From positions 744,001-808,000 of the forward strand of contig NZ_VDMN01000002.1 of NCBI RefSeq assembly GCF_006335145.1: a DNA stretch of 64,000 nt. Direction: 5' to 3'. The stretch comes from Aliirhizobium smilacinae (lineage in GTDB: Bacteria; Pseudomonadota; Alphaproteobacteria; Rhizobiales; Rhizobiaceae). Within the stretch, counting starts at the first letter, position 1. Every line of letters starts with the position of its first letter. A program made the translations under genes and the position numbers. The notes beneath the pieces were generated by a model. That model ran no database searches and was not told the origin of the DNA. It saw only the letters and a list, made by a program, of their open reading frames with translations. Positions 26,504 to 34,922 of this stretch are shown one piece after another.

Positions 26504-27699
26504 AGGCGCAATCCATATTGAGCGTGGCTTAACGCCCGTTCGATGCCACGCAGTTCGGCCAGCCCCTTCGAGCGGCCGATGGCCGGATAACCGGGCTGGG
26601 CGCCGCGTGACAAATCGTCGAGAATTTCCTGGCCGTGGTCGGGGCGCATGGGGATCTGGTGATCTTCCCGGCCTTCGGCTTTGCGTCGTTTTTCTTCCGT
26701 CAGCAATGCGGCGATCACCGCCACCATGTCGGTGCCGCCTTCCAGATGTTCGTCCTCGAAGAAGGAGCAGGGCAGGCTGTCGTCGTCGCGGGTGACATTG
26801 CGCAGGTGGACGAAATGGATCCGGTCGGCAAAACGGGTGGCAATCGCGGCCAGATCATTGTCGGCACGAGCGCCGAGAGAACCGGAGCACAGCGTCACGC
26901 CATTGGCGCGGCTATCCACTTGAGCAAGCATGTGGGCGTAATCGTCTTCGGTGGAGAGAATACGCGGCAGGCCGAGTAGCGGCCACGGCGGATCATCCGG
27001 ATGGGCGCAGATGTTGATGCCGACCTCTTCGGCGACCGGCACGACTTCGGTGAGGAAATCGATGAGGTTCGCCTGCAGTCGGGCGCGGTCGATGCCGTGA
27101 TAGGTGCGCAGCTTCTCGAGCAGTTGCGCCAGTGTGTAGCCATCCGCCGAACCCGGCAGGCCAGCGCCGATATTTTTGCCAAGCGCTGCGATCCGCGCAT
27201 CGTCCAGCGTGGAAAAACGCTTCGCGGCTTCGTCCTGAAGCCTTTCGGGATAATCGCCTGCTGCTCCCGGCCGTTTCAGGATGTGGATGTCGAAGGCGAT
27301 GAAATCGGTGAGGTCGAAGCGCATGGCCTTGGCGCCATGGCGTGTTTCCCAGCGTAGATCGGTGCGGGTCCAGTCGAGGACGGGCATGAAATTGTAGCAA
27401 ACCGTCCTGATACCGGAGGCTGACAGGCGACGCAGGCTTTCCTGCCAGTTGGTGACATGCTCGCGCCAGTCGCCGGTCTGGGTCTTGATATCTTCGGAGA
27501 CGGGCACGCTTTCCACCACGTCCCAGAAGAGGCCGCCTGAGCGGATCTGGTCGTGGCGTTTTTCGATCTCGTCAGCCGGCCAGACTGCACCTGTCGGGAT
27601 GTGGTGCAGGGCGCTGACTATACCCTCGGCACCTGCCTGGGCGGCATCTCTCACTGTGACCTTGTCGACCGGTCCGAACCATCGCCATGTGTGTCGCAT
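26500..27699 (-). CDS. uxuA: D-mannonate dehydratase
   Basis: A 399-residue TIM-barrel dehydratase turning D-mannonate into 2-keto-3-deoxy-D-gluconate; E. coli UxuA has 394 residues. It begins MRHTWRWFGPVDKVTVRDAAQ, and carries INICAHPDDPPWPLLGLPRI, TLCSGSLGAR and FVHLRNVTRDD, which hold the metal ligands of UxuA. It overlaps uxuB by 4 bases and sits 15 bases after the idonate dehydrogenase gene. The 2-keto-3-deoxygluconate kinase and aldolase are not in the window. Confidence 0.93.
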   Translation of the reverse strand: MRHTWRWFGPVDKVTVRDAAQAGAEGIVSALHHIPTGAVWPADEIEKRHDQIRSGGLFWDVVESVPVSEDIKTQTGDWREHVTNWQESLRRLSASGIRTVCYNFMPVLDWTRTDLRWETRHGAKAMRFDLTDFIAFDIHILKRPGAAGDYPERLQDEAAKRFSTLDDARIAALGKNIGAGLPGSADGYTLAQLLEKLRTYHGIDRARLQANLIDFLTEVVPVAEEVGINICAHPDDPPWPLLGLPRILSTEDDYAHMLAQVDSRANGVTLCSGSLGARADNDLAAIATRFADRIHFVHLRNVTRDDDSLPCSFFEDEHLEGGTDMVAVIAALLTEEKRRKAEGREDHQIPMRPDHGQEILDDLSRGAQPGYPAIGRSKGLAELRGIERALSHAQYGLRL

Positions 27700-27714
27700 A
27701 TGTCTTCCTTTGAA

Positions 27715-28752
27715 TTAGCCGAGAGCGATCTGCACCTTGCAGGCGGCGGTGCGGTCGCCTGCCTGCTGGAAGGCTTCGAGCGCCTCATCGATCGGGAATG
27801 TGTGGGAAAGGATCGGTCGGACATCGATCGCGCGGCTGCCGATCAGTTCGACCGCCCGGGCGAATTCCGCGTGGAACCGTTGCGAGCCGCGCCAGACGAT
27901 CTCCTTGCCGACCAGCATGTTGACCGGGACGGACAGTTCACCGGTGACGCCGACCTGCACGATGGTGCCGCGTGGTTTGACGCACTGGAATGCTGAGACA
28001 AGAGCGGGGCCGGCAGCCGAGCATTCGAATACGATATCGAACGTTCCCTTGTCCTTCTGATAGGGGGAAAGCGCATCGGGCTTCGAAACGTTGATGGTCT
28101 CGTCCGCGCCCATGGCCGGGCCGCGCGACAGGGCTGCATCGGCAAGGTCGGTGACGGTTATCCGCGCAGCACCCGCGTGACGGGCAGCTGCGACAACCAG
28201 CAGGCCGATCGGTCCGGCGCCGGTGACGAGAATAGTCTTGCCGGAAAGATCACCGGCCTGGGCAACCGCATGAAGGCAGACGGCAAGCGGCTCGGCACAA
28301 GCCGCTTCTGCGGCAGACGCATCGCCTTCGATCGGAAAGCACTGGATCGCTGGAACGATCAGCCGTTCGCGGAACATGCCCTGTTCATGGGGAAGGCGCA
28401 TGGCCGATCCCATGAATTTCATGTCGAGGCAATGGATCGGTTGGCCGATCTTGCAATAGTGGCAATGGCCACAGGGCTGAGACGGGTTGACGGCGACGAG
28501 TGTGCCGGGTGCAAGTCCGGTAACGCCGGTACCTACCGCCTCGATGAAGCCGGAAGCTTCGTGGCCACTGATAATCGGTTCGCGCACCCTGACCGGGCCG
28601 AAACCGCCATCCTGAAAGTAGTGGAGGTCGGAGCCGCAGATGCCGCCCCAGGCCATTTTCAGCCGGACCTCGCCAGCGGCGGGTTCGGGGCATTCCTGCG
28701 TTTCGACCTTCAGGTCCTGTTTGCCGTAAAGACGAACGATCTTCGTCAACAT
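27715..28752 (-). CDS. L-idonate 5-dehydrogenase
   Basis: A 345-residue zinc-dependent medium-chain dehydrogenase of the IdnD/sorbitol dehydrogenase group. Landmarks are GGICGSDLHYFQDGGFG (catalytic-zinc Cys), ISGHEASGFIEAVG, the structural cysteines CGHCHYCKIGQPIHC and VTGAGPIGLLV. The GSAMRLPHEQGMF segment is common in IdnD proteins. It would oxidise L-idonate to 5-ketogluconate or a related aldonate. It lies between the TRAP permease and uxuA, so it shares the imported substrate pool. Confidence 0.85.
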   Translation of the reverse strand: MLTKIVRLYGKQDLKVETQECPEPAAGEVRLKMAWGGICGSDLHYFQDGGFGPVRVREPIISGHEASGFIEAVGTGVTGLAPGTLVAVNPSQPCGHCHYCKIGQPIHCLDMKFMGSAMRLPHEQGMFRERLIVPAIQCFPIEGDASAAEAACAEPLAVCLHAVAQAGDLSGKTILVTGAGPIGLLVVAAARHAGAARITVTDLADAALSRGPAMGADETINVSKPDALSPYQKDKGTFDIVFECSAAGPALVSAFQCVKPRGTIVQVGVTGELSVPVNMLVGKEIVWRGSQRFHAEFARAVELIGSRAIDVRPILSHTFPIDEALEAFQQAGDRTAACKVQIALG

Positions 28753-28781
28753 GGTGTCATGCCTTCGATTGGGAATGGAAT

Positions 28782-28806
28782 GCCTGCGCCGTCAGCCGGC
28801 GCAGGC
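28782..28806 (-). other. Strong intercistronic hairpin after the TRAP large permease gene
   Basis: GCCTGCGCC and GGCGCAGGC form a perfect 9-bp stem with a 7-base loop in the 61-base gap between the TRAP large subunit and the idonate dehydrogenase gene. No T-run follows on the minus strand, so it probably stabilises or partitions the transcript rather than ending it. Confidence 0.55.
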
Positions 28807-28813
28807 CGAATTC

Positions 28814-30220
28814 TTAGCGGATCAGACCCATTTCGGTCGGCAGCCAGAGCGTGACGGCTGGGACGAAGGTGATGATGATCAGCGCAACGAAAAGCGGCAC
28901 CAGCCAGGGCAGGATGGCGATCGTCGTGCGCTCCACCGACAGTTTGGCGACGCGCGAGAGGACGAAGAGCACCATGCCAAGCGGCGGATGGAGCAGGCCG
29001 ATCATCAGGTTCAGCGTCATGATCAGGCCGAAATGCACCGGATCGATGTCGAACTGCAGCACGAGAGGCAGCAGGATCGGCACAAGGATGGTGATTGCCG
29101 CGATCGTATCGAGGAAGCAGCCGACGAAGAGCATCAGCAGGTTGACAAGGATTAGGAAGACCCACTTGCTGTCGGTAAGGCCGGTAATGGCCGTCGAAAG
29201 CAGCTGTGCTGTCTGGCTGACCGTCAGCAACCAGGCGAAGACCGAAGCTGCAGCGACGATGAACAGGACCGAAGCCGTGGTCTCGACCGTATCCATCGTC
29301 GCTTTTGCGAGGCTTCTGAAGGTCATCGTACGATACCGGACGAGACCGAGGAACAGCGACCACAGCACGGCTGCGACGGCGGCTTCCGTCGGCGTGAACC
29401 AGCCCATCGTCATGCCGCCGATCAGGATGACCGGGGTCATCAGCGCCATCACGGCCGAGAAGTCGAAATACCAGTCGCAGGCAATCAGCACGACCAGCGC
29501 AATCCCGACCGCGAGATTGAGCGACAGGCCGAACAGTGTCAGCAGATAGATGCCGAGCGGCACCATCATCACGACGATGACTTCCAGAGATGCTCCGAAG
29601 ATTGTCTTCAGGCTGAACGGCGTGTCCGAACCCCAACGCTTGACATAGGCGAAGACGGCGACCGTAATCATCATCAGGACTGTCATGACGACGCCCGGGA
29701 TGATGCCGGCCATGAACAGCGCGCCGATCGAGACGTTTGCCATCATGCCGTAGATGACGAAGGGCAGCGACGGCGGGAAGATCGGCCCAAGCGTAGCCGA
29801 AGCGGCGGTGACGCCAACTGCGGCCTCTACCGGATAACCGTGGTCCTTCATCGCCTTGATTTCGATCGTGCCGATGCCGGCCGCATCGGCAAGCGCCGTG
29901 CCTGACATGCCGGAAAAGACCACCGAGCCGATGATGTTGACCTGCGCCAGACCGCCCTTCATCCAGCCGACGAGCGCGACTGCGAAGGAGTAGATGCGGC
30001 CGGTGACGCCTGCGACGTTCATCAGGTTGCCGGCAAGGATGAAGAAGGGGACGGCAAGAAGCGGAAAGCTCTCGACGCCGGCGATCATGCGCTGGGCGGC
30101 GATGATGTCAGGGGCGACGCCGTAGATGACGATATAGGCGAGCGACGATGTCGCCATAGATACGGCAACGGGGACGCCGAGCAGCATCAGCGCCAGAAAG
30201 GATCCAATAAGCAGCAGCAT
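28814..30220 (-). CDS. TRAP transporter large permease subunit (DctM family)
   Basis: A 468-residue integral membrane protein with about twelve hydrophobic segments, the ion-coupled channel of a tripartite ATP-independent importer. DctM landmarks are VPFFILAGNLMNVAGVTGRIYSFA near residue 60, GMSGTALADAAGIGTIEIKAM and the late LLPLVLQFDIDPVHFGLIMTLNLMIGLLHPPLG. It begins 2 bases after the small subunit. Substrate is inferred as a hexuronate or aldonate from the linked enzymes. Confidence 0.93.
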   Translation of the reverse strand: MLLLIGSFLALMLLGVPVAVSMATSSLAYIVIYGVAPDIIAAQRMIAGVESFPLLAVPFFILAGNLMNVAGVTGRIYSFAVALVGWMKGGLAQVNIIGSVVFSGMSGTALADAAGIGTIEIKAMKDHGYPVEAAVGVTAASATLGPIFPPSLPFVIYGMMANVSIGALFMAGIIPGVVMTVLMMITVAVFAYVKRWGSDTPFSLKTIFGASLEVIVVMMVPLGIYLLTLFGLSLNLAVGIALVVLIACDWYFDFSAVMALMTPVILIGGMTMGWFTPTEAAVAAVLWSLFLGLVRYRTMTFRSLAKATMDTVETTASVLFIVAAASVFAWLLTVSQTAQLLSTAITGLTDSKWVFLILVNLLMLFVGCFLDTIAAITILVPILLPLVLQFDIDPVHFGLIMTLNLMIGLLHPPLGMVLFVLSRVAKLSVERTTIAILPWLVPLFVALIIITFVPAVTLWLPTEMGLIR

Positions 30221-30222
30221 GT

Positions 30223-30798
30223 TCAGCCCTCGCTCTGGAAGGCTTCGGGCCGCTCAAGCACCGAATAACCACGGCGCATATTGGCAACGAAGACCTGGAT
30301 GGAACGCAGCAGCATCAGGACGAATGCCACCAGAACAGAGTAGAAGACGATGTCGCGAGGGAGATCGACAGTGACCATTTCCTCACCCGCGACGACTTCC
30401 ATATAACGCCACATCAGCCACGAGCCGTAGGTGAAGAAAGAGATGCGGATTATATCGACAAGGGTCGCCATCACGCGGGTCAGGCGCGCGGGAAGATAGT
30501 GATAAAGCACGTCCACCTGGATGTGGCGCGACATCCGCACACACATGACGGAGCCCAGAAAGACCACGCCGATCAGGCAGTTGACGGCGATTTCCTCGGT
30601 CCAGGCATAACTGTCGTTGAGGACGTAGCGGGTAAAGAATTGCAGGAAGACGCAGCCCGTCATCAGCCAGAAGAGGCCGAGCGTGATCCAGTCTTCGAAG
30701 GCGTAAATCTTGAGATCGACGTCGACCGGGGCCTCGTCGAAGGTATGCGCTAGCTCCTCAGGAGTGACCTGAGTGTGAATTTCCGGTGCTGTCGACAT
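30223..30798 (-). CDS. TRAP transporter small permease subunit (DctQ family)
   Basis: A 191-residue membrane protein with four predicted spans. After an acidic 30-residue cytoplasmic start come WITLGLFWLMTGCVFLQFFTRYVLNDSYAWTEE and LIGVVFLGSVMCVRMSRHIQVD, the central DctQ motif. It lies between the binding protein and large permease genes, 2 bases before the latter. Confidence 0.92.
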   Translation of the reverse strand: MSTAPEIHTQVTPEELAHTFDEAPVDVDLKIYAFEDWITLGLFWLMTGCVFLQFFTRYVLNDSYAWTEEIAVNCLIGVVFLGSVMCVRMSRHIQVDVLYHYLPARLTRVMATLVDIIRISFFTYGSWLMWRYMEVVAGEEMVTVDLPRDIVFYSVLVAFVLMLLRSIQVFVANMRRGYSVLERPEAFQSEG

Positions 30799-30822
30799 GA
30801 GTGTGTCCCATTCAAGAGAAGC

Positions 30823-30849
30823 CGGCGCGGTCTTTTGTCGACCGCGCCG
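30823..30849 (-). other. Strong intercistronic hairpin after the TRAP binding-protein gene
   Basis: CGGCGCGGTC and GACCGCGCCG form a perfect 10-bp GC-rich stem with a 7-base loop, within the 58-base gap between the binding protein and small permease genes. It lacks a T-run on the minus strand. A hairpin here would protect the 3' end of binding-protein mRNA, giving excess periplasmic subunit; this role is inferred. Confidence 0.65.
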
Positions 30850-30856
30850 AACGGGA

Positions 30857-31831
30857 TCATTGGATGGCGCGGATCGCTTCCCAATCGGACTTTTCGTAGC
30901 CGAAGTCCTCGAACTTCACCTTCTCGAGAACGTTCTTCTCAAAATCGGCCTTGTCGACTTCGACGACATTCAGGCCGCGCTTCTTGAAATCGTCGACCAA
31001 TGCTTTTTCGCGGTCCTCGATGATCTTCGTGGTTTTCGCTGCAGCTTCCTGCATGACTTCGCGGAAGATCGTCTTGTCTTCATCCGACAGGCTTGCCCAG
31101 CGGCTCTTGGAGATGACGGTGTTGAGGTGGTCGACGATATGGCCGGAAAGCACGATGTTCTTCTGCACTTCGAAGAACTTCTTGGCTTCGATCGTGGTCA
31201 GCGGGTTTTCCTGCGCGTCAACCGTGCCGTTCTGCAGGGCGAGATAGACTTCTGCAAAGGCGATCGGCGTAGTGTTGGCACCGCAGGCGCGTGGCATGGC
31301 GAGATAGGCCGGAACATCCGGCACGCGCATCTTCACGCCCTTCAGATCGGAGCATTTGGTGATGGCGGTGTTGGATGTCGTGTGGCGCGTGCCGTAATAG
31401 CTGACGGCGGTGATGACGTTGCCGGTCTTGTCCTCGTAGCCCTTGGCGAGGCGCTTGAACACGTCGCTCTTCGTGTAGGCGATCAGGTGGCTCGGGTCAC
31501 GGAAGATATAGGGGAAATAGGTGACGCCGATCGGCTTGAAATCGCGGGCCGCGAAGCTGGAGCCCGAGATGATCATGTCGACGGTGCCGAGCTTCAGGCC
31601 CTGGTTGATATCGGCTTCCTTGCCGAGCTGGGAAGCTGGATAGACGTCGATCTTGTAACGTCCATTGGTGCGCTTGGCGATCTCCTGAGCCGCCCAGACC
31701 GATTCCGTGTGGAAGGGTTCGGATGTCTCGTAGACATGCGCCCATTTCAAGGTGGTTTCCGCATGCGCGGTCAATGCCGACGCCACGACGATAGCCGCTG
31801 CACCGAGCAGTGTCTTCAATCTCGAACTCAT
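30857..31831 (-). CDS. TRAP transporter substrate-binding protein (DctP family)
   Basis: A 324-residue periplasmic protein with a cleavable signal peptide (TLLGAAAIVVASALTAHA). The mature part begins ETTLKWAHVYETSEPFH and carries MRVPDVPAYLAMPRACGANTTPIAFAEVYLALQNGTVDAQENP, which contains the conserved Arg for carboxylate binding and the DctP signature. With the linked uxuAB genes the ligand is probably a hexuronate, D-mannonate or L-gulonate. Confidence 0.92.
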   Translation of the reverse strand: MSSRLKTLLGAAAIVVASALTAHAETTLKWAHVYETSEPFHTESVWAAQEIAKRTNGRYKIDVYPASQLGKEADINQGLKLGTVDMIISGSSFAARDFKPIGVTYFPYIFRDPSHLIAYTKSDVFKRLAKGYEDKTGNVITAVSYYGTRHTTSNTAITKCSDLKGVKMRVPDVPAYLAMPRACGANTTPIAFAEVYLALQNGTVDAQENPLTTIEAKKFFEVQKNIVLSGHIVDHLNTVISKSRWASLSDEDKTIFREVMQEAAAKTTKIIEDREKALVDDFKKRGLNVVEVDKADFEKNVLEKVKFEDFGYEKSDWEAIRAIQ

Positions 31832-31891
31832 TCTGTCCTCCCGAATTGCGTTCAGATTACTCCCTGACCGGCCGCCTCCTCGCGGTCTCGA

Positions 31892-32605
31892 TCACTCCTC
31901 TCTCGTCGGCTCCTCTCCGAAGCTTTCCGAGAATCTCTTTTGCGACAGCGTCAGATGCATGCGCATCGCCTCGCGTGCCGCTGCCGGATCCCGCGCTGCC
32001 AGAGCATTGCGGATGATCCTGTGTTCTTCCAGCGCCGCTCGCCACGTGTGCGGCCCCTCGAAATAGCTCGCGAGCTTTTCGAAGAAGGGCGAAGAGCGTT
32101 TGTCGTAGATCAGGCCGATAAAGACATTCAGCGACGAGTTGCCGATGATATCGGCGATCGCCGTATGGAAGGCCCGGTCGAGCGCCAAGGCTCGCTCCGA
32201 GTTTTCCAGCGCGTCTTCCATCTCTTCAAGAATCAGGTCGAGGCTTCGGATGCCGGTTTCATCGACATGCCTTGCGGCCTCTTCCGCAATTGCACTTTCG
32301 ATGATGCATCGTGCCTGCAGAATTTCGAATGGAGCTTCGCTATCGTCTGCGGCCAGGATTTTAGTGTCACCGGCTACTCTGCGGTTCACGTAAACGCCCG
32401 AGCCCATGCGGATCTGCACAAGCCCTTCGACCTCCAGAACGATCAAGGCTTCTCGAACGGTAGGGCGTGATACGCCCAGTCGTTCGGCCAGCTCGCGTTC
32501 GGCCGGCAGCCGTTCTCCGACCGGGATTTCTCCCGACTGAATGAGCGTACGAAGCTGTTCCGCGGCCTGGCGATAAAGCCGGCGTGGTTCAAGCGCGACA
32601 AACAT
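31892..32605 (-). CDS. FadR/GntR family regulator of the hexuronate operon
   Basis: A 237-residue regulator with a GntR winged helix (YRQAAEQLRTLIQSGEIPVGERLPAERELAERLGVSRPTVREAL) and an FCD domain (DRAFHTAIADIIGN, EHRIIRNALAARDP). It resembles UxuR/ExuR-type repressors. Its gene is first in the operon, 60 bases before the TRAP binding protein, so it likely autoregulates and controls everything down to 24037 from the promoter at 32648-32676. Confidence 0.88.
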   Translation of the reverse strand: MFVALEPRRLYRQAAEQLRTLIQSGEIPVGERLPAERELAERLGVSRPTVREALIVLEVEGLVQIRMGSGVYVNRRVAGDTKILAADDSEAPFEILQARCIIESAIAEEAARHVDETGIRSLDLILEEMEDALENSERALALDRAFHTAIADIIGNSSLNVFIGLIYDKRSSPFFEKLASYFEGPHTWRAALEEHRIIRNALAARDPAAAREAMRMHLTLSQKRFSESFGEEPTREE

Positions 32606-32647
32606 GAAAACCTCCTGACGCGTCTCTCCTCCCGCGTCATGTGGTCA

Positions 32648-32676
32648 GATTGTCTTACCAATTATCATTCGTCAAG
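32648..32676 (-). promoter_or_regulatory. Promoter and FadR-type operator of the hexuronate operon
   Basis: On the minus strand CTTGAC (32676-32671) is followed after 17 bases by ACAATC (32653-32648). Between and overlapping them lies ATTGGTAAGACAAT (32662-32649), an ATTG-N6-CAAT repeat containing TTGGT, the usual half-site of FadR-type regulators. The regulator gene starts at 32605. Confidence 0.5.
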
Positions 32677-32698
32677 TGCGTTCCTCCCAGAAACTTGT

Positions 32699-33757
32699 TC
32701 ATGCCGGCATGGAGACGCCATAGGCGCCGGAAAGCTCTAGAAAGGCTGCTCTCGTGACAGGATCGAGCTCGACGCCGTTGGCTTCGCGATGTCCCGCGAC
32801 TTTCCATTCGCGATCGCCGGGTGCCATGACAAACGCCTCGGCACGGGCCGGCGAGGTCCGCAGCGTTTCCACATAACGCTGCATGCCGGCTTCGAACGTT
32901 GCCCTATCGACAAAAGCCTCGGGCTGGATTGCGATGACGAAGGCACCGAGCTGGCGCGGCGTCTGCATGTCTTCTCCCATCATCGAAGGGATGTCGAAGC
33001 TGAGGCGCATGCCCGTGAGCACGGCGCTGAAGATTTCTGCAATGCCGGCAAGGCCTGCGCCCTTGAAGCCGAACGCGTCGCCAAGAGGGGCAAGCATCTC
33101 GGTGAGATTAGGGTCGGTCGTATTGATGCCGGCTTCGTCAGATGCGACACCCTGCGGAAGTTGCGTTCCTGTGCTGCGGTAGAGCAGCACGCGGTTAAAG
33201 GGGACTGCGCTGGTTGCCATGTCGAGCAGCCACGGGTCGTCACCCGCGACGGGAACGGCCATCGAAATCGGATTGGTGCCGTGAAAGCGCGAGGCGCCGT
33301 CATGGAGCCGGACGAAGCTGTCCGAGTTGCAGAACGAGAGGCCGATCAGCCCCTGTCTTGCGGCCTCGATGGAAAAGGCGCCTGCAGCGCCAAAGTGGGA
33401 ATTGTTGCGGATGCCGACCGCGCCGATGCCGAATTTCTTCGCAAGGTCTATCGCTCGATCCATCCCGGCATAAGCGCCGACCGCACCTTGTGCGTGATCC
33501 GCGTCCAATGTCTCGACAGCTCCAAAGCCTGACACCTTCTGAACGTTCGGAGTCTTGTTGAGCCGGCCGCCTTCCAGAGCCTTGACGTAGTGAGCCAGCA
33601 ACCGCACGCCGTGGCTATCCACGCCGCAGCGTGTGGCATGCATCATGGCCCGCGTCGTTGCATTCGCGGTCTCTTCATTCGCGCCGCAACCTTTCAGAAT
33701 GTCGCGGCAAAACCGGTCGAGATCCGAAAGCGAGACTGTCTGATGTGAGGCATCCAT
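32699..33757 (-). CDS. Ldh-family (malate/L-lactate/YiaK-type) oxidoreductase
   Basis: A 352-residue NAD(P)-dependent dehydrogenase of the Ldh_2 family. Family landmarks are HATRCGVDSHGVRLLAHYVKALEGGRLN with the catalytic His, IRNNSHFGAAGAFSIEAARQGLIG, and FHGTNPISMAVP. Relatives reduce 2-oxoacids such as malate, 2,3-diketogulonate (YiaK), ureidoglycolate or piperideine-2-carboxylate, so the substrate is open. It is divergent from the double-headed GntR regulator across a 117-base gap holding a palindrome, and probably belongs to the same sugar-acid pathway as the dehydratase at 34923. Confidence 0.85.
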   Translation of the reverse strand: MDASHQTVSLSDLDRFCRDILKGCGANEETANATTRAMMHATRCGVDSHGVRLLAHYVKALEGGRLNKTPNVQKVSGFGAVETLDADHAQGAVGAYAGMDRAIDLAKKFGIGAVGIRNNSHFGAAGAFSIEAARQGLIGLSFCNSDSFVRLHDGASRFHGTNPISMAVPVAGDDPWLLDMATSAVPFNRVLLYRSTGTQLPQGVASDEAGINTTDPNLTEMLAPLGDAFGFKGAGLAGIAEIFSAVLTGMRLSFDIPSMMGEDMQTPRQLGAFVIAIQPEAFVDRATFEAGMQRYVETLRTSPARAEAFVMAPGDREWKVAGHREANGVELDPVTRAAFLELSGAYGVSMPA

Positions 33758-33774
33758 GGCATTTCCTCAAGATT

Positions 33775-33798
33775 ATGTCTTTTGTGTACACTAGACAT
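33775..33798. promoter_or_regulatory. Nested palindrome between divergent Ldh-type and GntR genes
   Basis: ATGTCT (33775-33780) and AGACAT (33793-33798) are perfect 6-bp inverted arms around a 12-base centre that itself contains the palindrome GTGTACAC (33784-33791). It is 16 bases from the minus-strand gene start and about 77 bases from the GntR start, a suitable place for an operator controlling both. Confidence 0.5.
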
Positions 33799-33874
33799 TC
33801 GTTTCCGCGAATGCAAATGAATGAAGACGGTCGGTTGCGATTTTCGCTGGTGCGACACTTCGGGAGGCAGGGAC

Positions 33875-34897
33875 ATGACGGAGGAGCCGAGTGATGCCGT
33901 ACCGGGGCGTTCTCCCAAGCTCTATCAGCGCGCTTTGGCAGTGGTCGCGTCGGAAATCCGCTCGGGTGGGTGGCATGACGCCGCAAGGCTGAACGAAACC
34001 GCTATTGCGAAACGTTTCGGGATCAGCAGGGCTCCGGCGCGACAGGCATTGATGGAATTGGAGGCGCTGGGGCTCGTTCGCAAATCAGGCGGGCGAGGAT
34101 ATCAGGTCGTCGCCGGAGTCGGTTCCGCAAGCCATGAAGCTGGCAGCCCCGCCTATCTGCCCACCCAGGAGGATATTCAGCTTCATTTTCTAGCGAGCTG
34201 GGAACTGATCTATCGTCAGGTGGAAATGAACATCGTATCGCGCACGTCGATCGCCAGCTGGCGCATCAATGAGGTCGCGCTGGCGAAATCCTTTGGCGTG
34301 AGTCGCACCGTCGCCCGCGAGGTGGTGGCGAGATTGCAGCAGCGCGGCATCGTCAGCAAGGATGATGCCGGTCGCTGGCATGCGCCTGCACTGACCGCTA
34401 GGCACGTCAGCCAACTCTACGAATTGCGATGGACGCTCGAACCGCTTGCGCTCGAACAGGCTTTTCGACGGCTCCCGGAGAGCCTGCTGCCGGTTTTGAT
34501 GCGGGATCTGGAAAGCGCCATTGAAGCCGGTGATGCAGCAGATGGCGCGATGCTGGATGCGGTGGAACAGCAGCTTCACGGCCAGTTGCTAGGTCATTGC
34601 GACAACGCCCCCCTGATGCAGGCGATCAGCCTGCCGCAGGCGATCCTCGTGGCTCATCACCGCCTTTATCAGCCCAAGGCGCCGTTCATCGAAGACGAGC
34701 CGTTTCTGCTGGAGCATGCCGAGGTTTTCGAGCGCCTGATGGCTGGCCGGATTGAAGATGCCGGCGCGGCACTGGCGAGCCATCTGAAAATTTCGCGGGA
34801 TCGCGCGATGCTGCGCATCGCCAATGCCGCCCGCAACCTTTCGCCGCCTAATGTGCCCTATCTGGAGCGTCTGGGCGACGCTGAATTCAATCTGTGA
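33875..34897 (+). CDS. GntR family regulator with two winged-helix domains and an FCD domain
   Basis: A 340-residue regulator, about 100 longer than usual FCD-type GntR proteins. Residues 16-80 are a GntR winged helix ([30 protein letters not shown]). Residues 108-170 repeat the same architecture with divergent sequence ([30 protein letters not shown]). The FCD domain follows from about residue 174 ([17 protein letters not shown] onward). The start at 33875 is supported by GGGAGG upstream. It likely controls the Ldh-type gene (divergent) and the enolase-family dehydratase (25 bases downstream). Two DNA-binding heads per subunit could read a composite site. Confidence 0.85.
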   Translation: MTEEPSDAVPGRSPKLYQRALAVVASEIRSGGWHDAARLNETAIAKRFGISRAPARQALMELEALGLVRKSGGRGYQVVAGVGSASHEAGSPAYLPTQEDIQLHFLASWELIYRQVEMNIVSRTSIASWRINEVALAKSFGVSRTVAREVVARLQQRGIVSKDDAGRWHAPALTARHVSQLYELRWTLEPLALEQAFRRLPESLLPVLMRDLESAIEAGDAADGAMLDAVEQQLHGQLLGHCDNAPLMQAISLPQAILVAHHRLYQPKAPFIEDEPFLLEHAEVFERLMAGRIEDAGAALASHLKISRDRAMLRIANAARNLSPPNVPYLERLGDAEFNL

Positions 34898-34922
34898 CAA
34901 CGATCATCGGGAGGAGCCGACA

